Shown here in pieces: positions 17,992 to 25,391 of a DNA stretch of 64,000 nt. Made by a program: the position numbers and the translations under genes. The stretch's first letter is position 1. The number at the start of each line of letters is the position of its first letter. A model generated the notes under the pieces. It searched no databases. It had not been told where the DNA came from and was given only the letters and a program-made list of their open reading frames with translations. Source of the stretch: Candidatus Paralachnospira caecorum (lineage in GTDB: Bacteria > Bacillota > Clostridia > Lachnospirales > Lachnospiraceae); NCBI GenBank assembly GCA_904379015.1, contig CAJFHG010000005.1:1-64000 (forward strand), given 5' to 3'.

Positions 17992-19593
17992 ATGGCGGTC
18001 AGTTCCTATTACTCCATCGCTTATCTTGCGCTTTTTCTTCCGATTGTCATCATTCTTTACACTGTTATGCCGAAGAAGGTCCGCTGGCTGGTCCTGCTGC
18101 TGTCCAGCTGGTGGTTCTTCTGGTGCGTCAGCGGAAAACTGCTGGTTTATATTCTGCTGTCCTCCCTGTCCATTCATCACGGTGGAATCTGGCTGTCTCT
18201 TCTTCAGAAGGAGCGGGACAGTCTGATGGAAACTGCGGCGGATAAGGAACGGAAAAAAGAACTCCGCTCTCTGTACAAAAGGAAGCAGAGGATGGCGGCG
18301 GCGGCCATAGCCGGGCTGAACATCGGTATCCTTGTGTTTTTAAAATACGGCGCTTTTTTCGGGGGCAATCTGAACAGTCTGCTCGCGCTGCTTAAGATTC
18401 CGGCGGTCGTTTCCATCCCAAGTCTGGCGGTGCCCATCGGAATCTCCTTTTATACGCTGCAGGCAGTGTCCTATATCATGGATGTTTATCATGAGAAAAT
18501 CCAGGCAGACCGGAATATGGGACGGCTGGCTCTTTATCTGAGTTTTTTTCCGCAGCTGATGGAGGGCCCCATCTGCCGGTATTCCGAAACAGCCATGCAG
18601 CTTTGGCGGGGAGAACGGATCCGCCATGAGAATCTGGTATCCGGAACCCAGCGCATGGTTTTCGGCATGATGAAGAAAATTGTGATCGCGGACAGGCTGA
18701 ATCAGTTTATCAAAAATGTTTTTACCAACAACAGCAATTATGACGGAACGATGACGGCGATTGCCGTCGTTCTTTATACCTGCCAGCTTTATATGGAATT
18801 TTCAGGAACCATGGATATGGCGCTTGGATGCAGTGAAATTTTTGGTATGAGAATGCCTGAAAATTTCCGCCAGCCCTTCTTTTCCAGGAGCATATCAGAA
18901 TTCTGGCAGAGATGGCACATTACGCTGGGGACATGGTTCAAGGACTATATTTTCTACCCGCTTTCCATGGCGAATCCCATGAAAAAGCTGACCTCCCGCG
19001 CCAGAAAAAAACTGGGCAATCATTACGGCCCTCTGATCGCGGGCTCCGCGGCGTTGTTTGTCGTGTGGCTGTGCAACGGTCTGTGGCACGGGGCAGGATG
19101 GCACTATATTTTCTTCGGCATGTATCATTTTGTGCTGATCCTGGCAGGAAATATGACAGAGCCTTTGTTCAGGGGCGCGGCGGAAAAGCTCCATATCAGG
19201 AGAGAAAGCGTGCCTTACCGGGCCTTTCAGGTGGTCAGGACAGCCGCGCTGGTCTGTGTGGGCGAACTGTTTTTCAGAGCGGACAGCCTGCGGATCGGGC
19301 TTTCTATGTTCCGGAACATGGTGACCGGTCTGTCCTTCGCGTCCATCCGGAATGGAACGGTCTTTCAGGCGGGAATGGACCGGAAGGATTTTGTGATCGT
19401 TCTGATCGGGGTTCTGATCGTTCTGGTCAACAGTGTCATGAAAGAAAAGGGGATTCAGCCCAGAAAATGGCTGGCCGGGCGTCCGGCGGCTGTCAGGTGG
19501 GCGGTCTGCTACGCTCTGATCCTTTTTGTGGTCGTGTTCGGCGCCTACGGAACGGGATATGTGCCGCTTGACCCCATATACGCGAATTTCTGA
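17992..19593 (+). CDS. MBOAT-family membrane O-acyltransferase (DltB-like)
   Basis: A 533-residue polytopic membrane protein. The conserved MBOAT motif is NGLWHGAGWHYIFFGMYH, with the key histidine at about residue 366. Other family segments include GISFYTLQAVSYIMDVY and FFPQLMEGPICRY. DltB and AlgI relatives move an acyl or aminoacyl group from a carrier protein across the membrane to a surface polymer. The gene starts one base after the carrier gene, matching the dltB-dltC partnership, and precedes an SGNH-like gene as dltD or algJ would. Confidence 0.95.
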   Translation: MAVSSYYSIAYLALFLPIVIILYTVMPKKVRWLVLLLSSWWFFWCVSGKLLVYILLSSLSIHHGGIWLSLLQKERDSLMETAADKERKKELRSLYKRKQRMAAAAIAGLNIGILVFLKYGAFFGGNLNSLLALLKIPAVVSIPSLAVPIGISFYTLQAVSYIMDVYHEKIQADRNMGRLALYLSFFPQLMEGPICRYSETAMQLWRGERIRHENLVSGTQRMVFGMMKKIVIADRLNQFIKNVFTNNSNYDGTMTAIAVVLYTCQLYMEFSGTMDMALGCSEIFGMRMPENFRQPFFSRSISEFWQRWHITLGTWFKDYIFYPLSMANPMKKLTSRARKKLGNHYGPLIAGSAALFVVWLCNGLWHGAGWHYIFFGMYHFVLILAGNMTEPLFRGAAEKLHIRRESVPYRAFQVVRTAALVCVGELFFRADSLRIGLSMFRNMVTGLSFASIRNGTVFQAGMDRKDFVIVLIGVLIVLVNSVMKEKGIQPRKWLAGRPAAVRWAVCYALILFVVVFGAYGTGYVPLDPIYANF

Positions 19594-19620
19594 GACAGGC
19601 AATATGAGGAGGTGAGGCTG

Positions 19621-20577
19621 ATGAAAAAGGGAATCAGGAAAGCAGCGGGAAGTGTGGTCTTTCTGGCCGGCCTGTGCGCGCTGCTGATTTTTGTATCATA
19701 TCTGTTCCTGCCTAAAAACAATATGGCAGAGTTCGGTATGGATGAGGTTACAGCCAATGGAATTCTTGGGGAAAAGGAAAATTCGATCGATGTTCTGGTT
19801 GTAGGGGACAGTGAATCCTACAGTGCCATTTCCCCCATGGAAATGTGGGCGCAGCAGGGGTTTACCTCTTATGTATGCGGCACCAGCGGCCAGTATCTGT
19901 ATCTGTCGGATACATTCCTGAAACGGGCTTTTGAGAAACAGCAGCCGAAGGTGGTGATCCTGGAAACAGATGCCATTTACCGTGATGTGACCTTCGGAGG
20001 CTCCTTTATGAACCGGCTGGAGAATCTGTTCTCTGTTTTCCGGTATCATAACCGCTGGAAAAGCATAGGGCCGGGCGAACTGTTCTCTTCTGTGGAATAT
20101 ACATGGACAGATGATTATAAGGGGTACAGCTATAATGCCGCTGTGGATGCCGGAAAGAATGAGGAGCATATGAATCCGACGGATCATGTGGCAGAGATTA
20201 AAGAACTGAACGAGGAGTATGTGGCGGGGATGGCTCAGTTCTGCAAAGATAACGGAGCGGTGTTCCTGCTGGTCAGTACGCCGAGTACCGTCAACTGGAA
20301 TTATGAACGGCACAACGGAGTGCAGCAGCTGGCGGACAAATATGGAATTCCCTACATCGATCTGAATCTGATGAAGGAGGAGGTTCCAATTGACTGGACT
20401 ACAGATACGAGGGACAAGGGAGACCATCTGAATCACAGCGGGGCAGTCAAGGTGTCCGCGTGGCTGGGGAAATATCTGAAGGAACAGTATTCCCTGCCGG
20501 ACCACCGGAACGACAGCGCCTACGCGAAATGGAACGAGGCGCTGGACCGGTATAAAAAGGCAGTAGGCCAGGCGTGA
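19621..20577 (+). CDS. Membrane-anchored SGNH-like protein (DltD/AlgJ-like)
   Basis: 318 residues. It has a basic N-terminus and one signal anchor (AAGSVVFLAGLCALLIFVSYLF). The SGNH-type block I is VLVVGDSESYS, with predicted nucleophile S64, and the late block is DKGDHLNHSGAVKVSAWL with Asp and His. The frame is open from a GTG at 19612, but GAGGAGGTG fits the ATG at 19621. In MBOAT systems such proteins complete transfer or hydrolyse the acyl group outside the membrane. It is the last gene of the operon. Confidence 0.85.
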   Translation: MKKGIRKAAGSVVFLAGLCALLIFVSYLFLPKNNMAEFGMDEVTANGILGEKENSIDVLVVGDSESYSAISPMEMWAQQGFTSYVCGTSGQYLYLSDTFLKRAFEKQQPKVVILETDAIYRDVTFGGSFMNRLENLFSVFRYHNRWKSIGPGELFSSVEYTWTDDYKGYSYNAAVDAGKNEEHMNPTDHVAEIKELNEEYVAGMAQFCKDNGAVFLLVSTPSTVNWNYERHNGVQQLADKYGIPYIDLNLMKEEVPIDWTTDTRDKGDHLNHSGAVKVSAWLGKYLKEQYSLPDHRNDSAYAKWNEALDRYKKAVGQA

Positions 20578-20730
20578 TAAAAGAAATAGATTTACTGATT
20601 GTATCCGGAGGTGGTATAATACTGATAACTGTAAAAATTTGGCGACGGAGGGGAGGGGAAGAGAGTGCGCCGCGTAAAAGCGCAGTCATGTTTTGCAGAA
20701 ACAAGTTTTACAGACAAATCAGAAAAGCAG

Positions 20731-20759
20731 TTGTAAAAATCTGGAAAATATTGTAGTAT
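20731..20759 (+). promoter_or_regulatory. Promoter of the blaI/blaR1-like pair
   Basis: TTGTAA (20731-20736), 17 bases, TAGTAT (20754-20759). It lies just upstream of the palindromic operator. The 224-base gap 20578-20801 holds no other feature I can support; a 60-codon open frame there looks accidental. Confidence 0.7.
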
Positions 20760-20772
20760 AAAAATGAGAAAG

Positions 20773-20784
20773 CTACATATGTAG
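20773..20784. promoter_or_regulatory. BlaI/MecI-type operator
   Basis: CTACATATGTAG is a perfect 12-bp palindrome containing the TACA/TGTA half-sites typical of BlaI/MecI operators. It sits about 8 bases after the likely transcription start, where repressor binding would block expression. The repressor gene starts at 20802. Confidence 0.75.
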
Positions 20785-20801
20785 AAACAAAGAGGAGAAA
20801 A

Positions 20802-21200
20802 ATGAGAAAAAAAAGTGAGGACGACAAAAAGATGCTGAGTGATTGCGAATCTCTGGTCATGAAGGCAATCTGGGATTCGGGCACTGATATTTCGACTCCT
20901 GAACTCATTGAAACGCTGCGTGTGCGGTTCCGCAAAGACTATAAGCGTTCCACCGTGGCGACATTTTTACTGAGGCTTTCGGAAAAAGGATTTGTGGAAA
21001 CGTATCGGAAGGGGCGTATCGCTTACGTCCATGCTTTGAAGAGTGAAGATGAGTACAGGTCCAGGCTGATGCGGGAGGAAACCGATTTCTGGTTCGGCGG
21101 CAGCGTGTCAGATCTTCTGGACGCATTGGGTGGGGTGGAAAAATTATCCAAACAGAGTCTGAAAAAAATCAGGGATCTGTTGGATGACCTGGACGATTAA
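20802..21200 (+). CDS. BlaI/MecI/CopY-family transcriptional repressor
   Basis: A 132-residue winged-helix repressor: LSDCESLVMKAIWDSGTDIS, STVATFLLRLSEKGFVE and YKRKGRIAY-like wing residues (read here as YRKGRIAYVH). In this family the repressor is cleaved after signalling by the adjacent M56 protease. An AAAGAGGAG site precedes the ATG, and the gene overlaps the protease gene by 17 bases. A matching operator lies just upstream, so the pair is probably autorepressed. Confidence 0.93.
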   Translation: MRKKSEDDKKMLSDCESLVMKAIWDSGTDISTPELIETLRVRFRKDYKRSTVATFLLRLSEKGFVETYRKGRIAYVHALKSEDEYRSRLMREETDFWFGGSVSDLLDALGGVEKLSKQSLKKIRDLLDDLDD

Positions 21201-22536
21201 CCTGACAGCTCTGATCGTGCTTACAACACTGACGGGAAGTATTCTGCTGGTGTTCTGGTACTGGATCGGGAAAGCCCTTGAACGGATCGGCTATCTGAAC
21301 ATATCATTCCGTTTTCTCCAGCTGGTGCTGTGCTTTTTCATATTTCCGCTGGCATTTTTGGTTTTATATGTTCAGCGGACGGAGAACAGAATCGGCAACG
21401 GCAGCCTGTTCATCCAGACGGGCAGTCTGATCCTGGGAAGCCGCGTCTTCTGCGCGCTGTGGATCCTGGGCGTTCTGTTTTTCGGAGTGCTGTATGCAGG
21501 TAAGGCCTGGAAGCTCCACAGAACATACAGGGACAGGATGCCCTGTGACAGTGAGGTGCAGGATTTTTTCGAACGGGTATGCGAAGAGCTGCACATAAAG
21601 CCGGGACGGGTACAGCTTTACCAGAGCTACCATGCCAGGATTTCCGTTTTTATGGGGATCCGCAGGCCGGCTGTGATTCTGCCGGTGGCGGTTTACACGG
21701 AGGAAGAGCTGAGGGTCATGTTCGTACATGAGCTGATCCATTACAGGCAGAAGGACATCTGGATGAAAAACGCGGTCGCGGCTGTGCTGGTCCTGCAGTT
21801 TTTTAATCCGCTTGTCTGGTGGTTGAGCGCTCTTCTGAAGCGCTTCTGCGAGCACGCCTGTGATGACAGGGCCAGCGGGCTGGCGGGCGGACCGAAGATT
21901 TATTTTACAGTGATTGCACATTTGATCCCCTGCCTGGGAGACGCGGCGGAGGATCCGCAGCAGGATGACCATGAACTCATAGAAAGGATCAAACACATGA
22001 AGAAAAACAAACGCGTGAAAAGAAAACCGGCCTGGATGGCGGCAGTGCTGTGCGCCGTCATGGCCATGTCGAGCTCTGCCATGGTCTTCGCCGCGGCCAG
22101 CGGCGCGGTCGGCCAGTATGAGAAGCTGTACGAGGATACGCTGGTGAATGAGGTGGAGGCAGACCGGGCCAATACGCTGGAGGAGCATACGGACTCCGGG
22201 GCCGCCGACGGCATTGAGATCGTCTGGGGAGACGACTTTGCCTCCTACGCGACGGCGGATACCTTCAGCTGGGCAGTGCGGAGCAACGCCATGTTCACCA
22301 CCGGGGCCTTCAGCGCCAGCTCGGGCCAGGATATTTTGGTCACGGTCGCGGCGGAACCGGACAACAAGACCCTCAAGGTGGGGATCATCGAGCCCGACGG
22401 CACGAGACGGTATGTGGTTTCCAGCGGAGACATTTATCATAAGTTTGTTTTGGACCAGACAGGCAGGTACCGGGTGTTTGTGGAGAATGACAATTCCGTG
22501 GTCGTCAATGTGGTCGGTTCCTATATCGTACAGTGA
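21184..22536 (+). CDS. BlaR1-like M56 membrane metallopeptidase with atypical C-terminal sensor
   Basis: 450 residues. Several N-terminal membrane helices surround a cytosolic M56 peptidase with HELIHYRQKD (zinc HExxH at 182-186) and HACDDRASG. A late helix (about 280-300, AAVLCAVMAMSSSAMVF) precedes a ~150-residue outside domain. True BlaR1 and MecR1 end in a penicillin-binding domain with SxxK; I see no such domain here. The C-terminal part is a short beta-rich segment, so the signal is probably not a beta-lactam. No beta-lactamase gene is nearby; the possible target may be itself or the dlt-like operon upstream. Confidence 0.88.
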   Translation: MTWTINLTALIVLTTLTGSILLVFWYWIGKALERIGYLNISFRFLQLVLCFFIFPLAFLVLYVQRTENRIGNGSLFIQTGSLILGSRVFCALWILGVLFFGVLYAGKAWKLHRTYRDRMPCDSEVQDFFERVCEELHIKPGRVQLYQSYHARISVFMGIRRPAVILPVAVYTEEELRVMFVHELIHYRQKDIWMKNAVAAVLVLQFFNPLVWWLSALLKRFCEHACDDRASGLAGGPKIYFTVIAHLIPCLGDAAEDPQQDDHELIERIKHMKKNKRVKRKPAWMAAVLCAVMAMSSSAMVFAAASGAVGQYEKLYEDTLVNEVEADRANTLEEHTDSGAADGIEIVWGDDFASYATADTFSWAVRSNAMFTTGAFSASSGQDILVTVAAEPDNKTLKVGIIEPDGTRRYVVSSGDIYHKFVLDQTGRYRVFVENDNSVVVNVVGSYIVQ

Positions 22537-22554
22537 TGATGTCGGTTCATGTCA

Positions 22555-22577
22555 GGGGGGACGCGTCCCCCCGGTTT
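22555..22577 (+). terminator. GC-rich terminator after the blaR1-like gene
   Basis: GGGGGGACGCGTCCCCCC (22555-22572) is a perfect palindrome able to form a short-loop hairpin, followed by GGTTTTC. The T-run is short, so strength is uncertain. Confidence 0.6.
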
Positions 22578-22693
22578 TCGGACTGACAATTCTACAAACA
22601 TAACGCTTACGCGCCGGATGGAAAAAAATGTCCGGATATGAGGTGCGCCTCATGGCGGACAGGCCGGGAAAAAGATAAAATTTTCTTGTATTT

Positions 22694-22700
22694 TGTCGAA
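22694..22700 (+). promoter_or_regulatory. Spo0A (0A) box
   Basis: TGTCGAA matches the 0A-box consensus TGNCGAA. It lies about 15 bases upstream of the ribosome site of a gene for a solo Spo0A-type DNA-binding domain, so autoregulation or Spo0A control is plausible. A 7-base match alone has modest weight. Confidence 0.45.
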
Positions 22701-22727
22701 TCATCTTAATATAAGGAGGTCTTGCCG

Positions 22728-22826
22728 ATGGGAGCGGAAGAAACACGGCCGGAAGAAGGGGCACAGGAACGGGCCGGCGCCGGCCTGAGGCCTGAGAAAG
22801 GGGCGGGGAAGGCGGATGGCATGTGA
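22728..22826 (+). CDS. 32-codon leader ORF overlapping the Spo0A-domain gene
   Basis: ATAAGGAGG is followed at good spacing by an ATG at 22728, giving MGAEETRPEEGAQERAGAGL and 12 more residues before TGA at 22824. The next gene starts inside it at 22816 in another frame and has no strong ribosome site of its own. It may couple translation, or a single-base indel may separate the true N-terminus from the rest of the Spo0A-like protein. Confidence 0.45.
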   Translation: MGAEETRPEEGAQERAGAGLRPEKGAGKADGM

Positions 22827-23163
22827 GTCGGAAAAAGCGGAGCGCGAGGCGGGAAAACTGCTTCTTTCTCTTGGCGGCACGCCCAATTATTACGGGTTCC
22901 GGTACACGGTGTACGGGGTGGCTCTGGTGATCCGGGAGGAAGCCTATCTGCTGGCGCTGACAAAACGGCTGTATCCGGATATTGCCCGGTACTACCAGAC
23001 CACCAGGGAAGCGGTGGAGAGGAGCATCCGGACGCTGATCTCGGTCATGTGGGACAAAAATCCGGAGCTGTTCTGGAAATTGTTCGGATATCCGCGCTGG
23101 TGGAAGCCTTCAGCGGGGGAGCTGATCGCCGCCATGTCCCAGTACATTAAGGTGAGGGAATAG
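22816..23163 (+). CDS. Stand-alone Spo0A C-terminal DNA-binding domain protein
   Basis: A 115-residue protein that matches only the C-terminal domain of Spo0A: LLSLGGTPNYYGFRYTVYGV, TKRLYPDIARYYQTTREAVE and RSIRTLISVMWDKNPELFW, then GELIAAMSQYI. Spo0A recognises 0A boxes through the helix around the TTxxAVERxIR segment, which is well kept here. There is no receiver domain, so phosphorylation cannot control it directly. It may compete with or tune Spo0A. An 0A box lies 120 bases upstream of this start, and a small HTH-like gene follows. Confidence 0.85.
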   Translation: MACESEKAEREAGKLLLSLGGTPNYYGFRYTVYGVALVIREEAYLLALTKRLYPDIARYYQTTREAVERSIRTLISVMWDKNPELFWKLFGYPRWWKPSAGELIAAMSQYIKVRE

Positions 23164-23204
23164 AAAAAGCTCAGAATCTATCAAACTTTGGAGGGAGGGT
23201 AATT

Positions 23205-23462
23205 ATGGAACGCTTCAGAGAGAAATTTAACGAATGTCTCCGTGAACAGGTCTGCTCATACCGCAGGGAGAAGGGGCAGTCCAAAGAATGGATGGCAGCC
23301 CGGCTTCATGTGGATCCCCGTTCTTATTCAGATCAGGAAAAGGGCGAATATGGCTTCTCTGCCCTGTCATTTTTATTTTTCCTTATGCTGAAGTCCGATG
23401 AAGAGGCGGTTTCACTGCTCCACGAATTGCGGAAGCTGATGAACGAGAATGAAATTGTCTGA
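23205..23462 (+). CDS. Small XRE-like helix-turn-helix protein
   Basis: 85 residues. VCSYRREKGQSKEWMAARLH and VDPRSYSDQEKGEYGFSA fit the first four helices of a Cro/XRE fold, with a leucine-rich C-terminus. TTGGAGGGAGGG precedes the ATG. It lies 41 bases after the Spo0A-domain gene and is probably co-transcribed. No target is apparent. Confidence 0.7.
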   Translation: MERFREKFNECLREQVCSYRREKGQSKEWMAARLHVDPRSYSDQEKGEYGFSALSFLFFLMLKSDEEAVSLLHELRKLMNENEIV

Positions 23463-23540
23463 ACAGAGGGATGTCCGGAATGACAGCGGCCCGGTCGGGT
23501 TTCCGGATCAGGAAAAGGAACGGGCCGTAATTTTAACACA

Positions 23541-23587
23541 AAAGAAGGACCTTGGGCTTATTTTTGACCCTTGGTCCTTCTTTGTTT
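23541..23587. terminator. Bidirectional terminator
   Basis: AAAGAAGGACC (23541-23551) pairs with GGTCCTTCTTT (23573-23583), followed by GTTTT on the plus strand. On the minus strand the stem is followed by TGTGTTAAAATT. It separates the XRE-like gene from the convergent gene at 23626. Confidence 0.75.
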
Positions 23588-23625
23588 TGGGCTATGCTTT
23601 TTTTCACAGCCCCCTTTGAATGATG

Positions 23626-23949
23626 TTATTCTTCCGTGCTTGTTTCCGCGGAGGTTTCTCCTTCCGTACTCGTTTCTGATCCACTGTCTGCGCCGGTTCC
23701 GGCAGATTCATCTGAGACTCCGGCAGTCGTTTCCGCCATTGTCCCGGCGGTTGTCTCAGCAGCAGCCGTCGTGTCTGTTCCGCCGGAAGAGCCGCCGGTG
23801 CTGCCGGCCCAGACCCATACCACAAAAATCACAATACAGATTGCGGGAATGCCGACGGCGGATATTTGTTTGATCCTGCGTATCCGTTCTCTTTTCCGGC
23901 GTTCCCGCGCGCGTCTTGCCTTTGCCATTTCTCTGTTTTCTTTTTTCAT
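23626..23949 (-). CDS. Small membrane protein with basic N-terminus and Ser/Thr/Glu-rich tail
   Basis: 107 residues. A very basic N-terminus (about 26 residues of K/R/E) is followed by one membrane helix (ISAVGIPAICIVIFVVWVWA). The low-complexity outside tail is rich in T, E, S, A and G. A GGAGAAGG site precedes the ATG on the minus strand. A plus-strand open frame over the same bases (23636-24016) is a shadow with low-complexity composition. I recognise no family. Confidence 0.65.
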   Translation of the reverse strand: MKKENREMAKARRARERRKRERIRRIKQISAVGIPAICIVIFVVWVWAGSTGGSSGGTDTTAAAETTAGTMAETTAGVSDESAGTGADSGSETSTEGETSAETSTEE

Positions 23950-24062
23950 GCTGTTTCCTTCTCCTTATCTCTTTGCTGTCCATGACATATTCGGCTTATA
24001 TTACCCTATACTCTAGGAACAAAATGTGATGAATGCGTGAAGAAATCATGATTTTTTGATGA

Positions 24063-24124
24063 CAGAAAGTTCTCAGAAAATTCACAGTTTTTTTCAGCTT
24101 CATTTCAGGCCGGGACTTTATACT
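24063..24124 (+). promoter_or_regulatory. Five helically phased CAG half-sites plus a -10 element
   Basis: CAG occurs at 24063, 24074, 24085, 24095 and 24106, spaced 11, 11, 10 and 11 bases. Each is preceded by T-rich sequence, as in TTCTCAGAAAATTCACAG (24070-24087). TATACT (24119-24124) follows with no clear -35. This fits several response-regulator dimers activating the NEW3/ABC/kinase operon at 24157. Confidence 0.55.
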
Positions 24125-24156
24125 GAGGTCAAAAAATAAAAGGAGGAGACGACATT

Positions 24157-25389
24157 ATGGAGACTTGTGAATTACAGAAACGGAACGGACATCGCGCTGC
24201 CCGGAGCGTTCCGGTCGCGGGAAAGCCGGCCGGCCTGTCCGCCGGGATCCTGGCCCTTCTGGCCGTATGCTGGTTCCTGGCGGTTTCTTTTACGGCTCAG
24301 GCAGCCGGGGGACTGGAAATGAGCACCAGCTATCCGGGGCAGACAGTCAAGCCGGGAGACGAGCTGACCTTCAGCCTGGATTTTTCCAACAGCAACGCCG
24401 AGGGCGGAAACACAGCGTTATCTGTGACTTCCATACCGGACGGATGGAGCGGGTACTTTGAAGGCGACGGTACGGAGATCAGCAATGTCTACGTCAAGAG
24501 CGGGGACAATGAGGCGCTGGCGGCCTTCCAGGTAACGGTTCCCGCGGACGCGGCCCAGGGCGTCTATAACATTACGCTGCTGGCCCAGAGCGGTACCATG
24601 TCCTCAGAACTGATGCTGACCCTCAATGTCAGTGAAGACAGCCAGGGCGGCAGCTCCCTGGAAACCGATTACGCGGAGCAGGAGGGCGCCGCGGGGACAA
24701 CCTTTACTTTTAATACGACGATCCAGAATAATACGGCCAGCGACCAGTCCTACAGCCTTTCTTCCAGCGCGCCCACCGGCTGGACCGTGACCTTTACGCC
24801 CTCCGGGGAAACCACCCAGGTGGCCGCCGTTACCGTGGAAGCCCGGGGCAGCCAGACTGTGGAAGTAACGGTGACACCTCCGGAAAATGTGGAGGCAGGA
24901 GACTACACGGTGCCGATTTCAGCGATTTCGGCTTCTGAATCTCTGAGCACGGATCTGAGTATCGGGATCACAGGAACGTATGCTCTGAGTGTTTCCACAC
25001 CGAGCGGCGTCCTGAGCTTTGACGCCAACGCGGGGCGGCAGACCAGTGTGACGGTCAGCGTGGCCAATACAGGCAATGTGGATCTGCAGAACGTCAATCT
25101 GACCTCCAGCGCGCCCACTGACTGGACCGTGGAGTTTTCCGAGTCTTCCATCAGTGTTCTGGAAGCGGGAACTACTTATGAGGTGACGGCTTATGTGACG
25201 CCGGCGGAGGATGCTTTAAGCGGAGATTATACCTTTACACTGTCCGCGTCCAATTCGGAAGTGTCCTCGGACGCGGAATTCCGTGTGAGCGTGAAGACAG
25301 AGACGGTTTGGGGAATTGTGGCGGTCGTTCTGATCGCGGCCGCGGCGGGCGGTCTTTACCTTGTCTTCCGTAAATATGGGAGGCGGTGA
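24157..25389 (+). CDS. Membrane-anchored NEW3-domain surface protein
   Basis: 410 residues. An export signal or anchor (about 28-50, GILALLAVCWFLAVSFTAQA), then three repeated beta-sandwich modules of NEW3 type (SSSAPTGWTVTFTPSG, NLTSSAPTDWTVEFSES, DYTFTLSASNSEV), and a C-terminal membrane helix (VWGIVAVVLIAAAAGGLYLV) with a basic end. GGAGGAG precedes the ATG. It overlaps the ABC ATPase frame region and opens an operon with transporter, regulator and kinase. It could be an outside partner of the transporter that binds glycan or another ligand (inference). Confidence 0.85.
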   Translation: METCELQKRNGHRAARSVPVAGKPAGLSAGILALLAVCWFLAVSFTAQAAGGLEMSTSYPGQTVKPGDELTFSLDFSNSNAEGGNTALSVTSIPDGWSGYFEGDGTEISNVYVKSGDNEALAAFQVTVPADAAQGVYNITLLAQSGTMSSELMLTLNVSEDSQGGSSLETDYAEQEGAAGTTFTFNTTIQNNTASDQSYSLSSSAPTGWTVTFTPSGETTQVAAVTVEARGSQTVEVTVTPPENVEAGDYTVPISAISASESLSTDLSIGITGTYALSVSTPSGVLSFDANAGRQTSVTVSVANTGNVDLQNVNLTSSAPTDWTVEFSESSISVLEAGTTYEVTAYVTPAEDALSGDYTFTLSASNSEVSSDAEFRVSVKTETVWGIVAVVLIAAAAGGLYLVFRKYGRR

Positions 25390-25391
25390 TT

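Noticed and set aside
20574..20756. 60-codon frame after the SGNH-like gene
   Set aside because: No ribosome site, and it overlaps the promoter of the blaI-like gene.
23636..24016. Plus-strand frame opposite the small membrane protein
   Set aside because: The minus-strand frame has a ribosome site, basic N-terminus and membrane helix; the plus frame is a Val/Ser/Pro-rich shadow.
24063..24108. Phased CAG elements as a CRISPR array
   Set aside because: Units are 3-7 bases at 10-11-bp spacing, far too short for CRISPR repeats and spacers.
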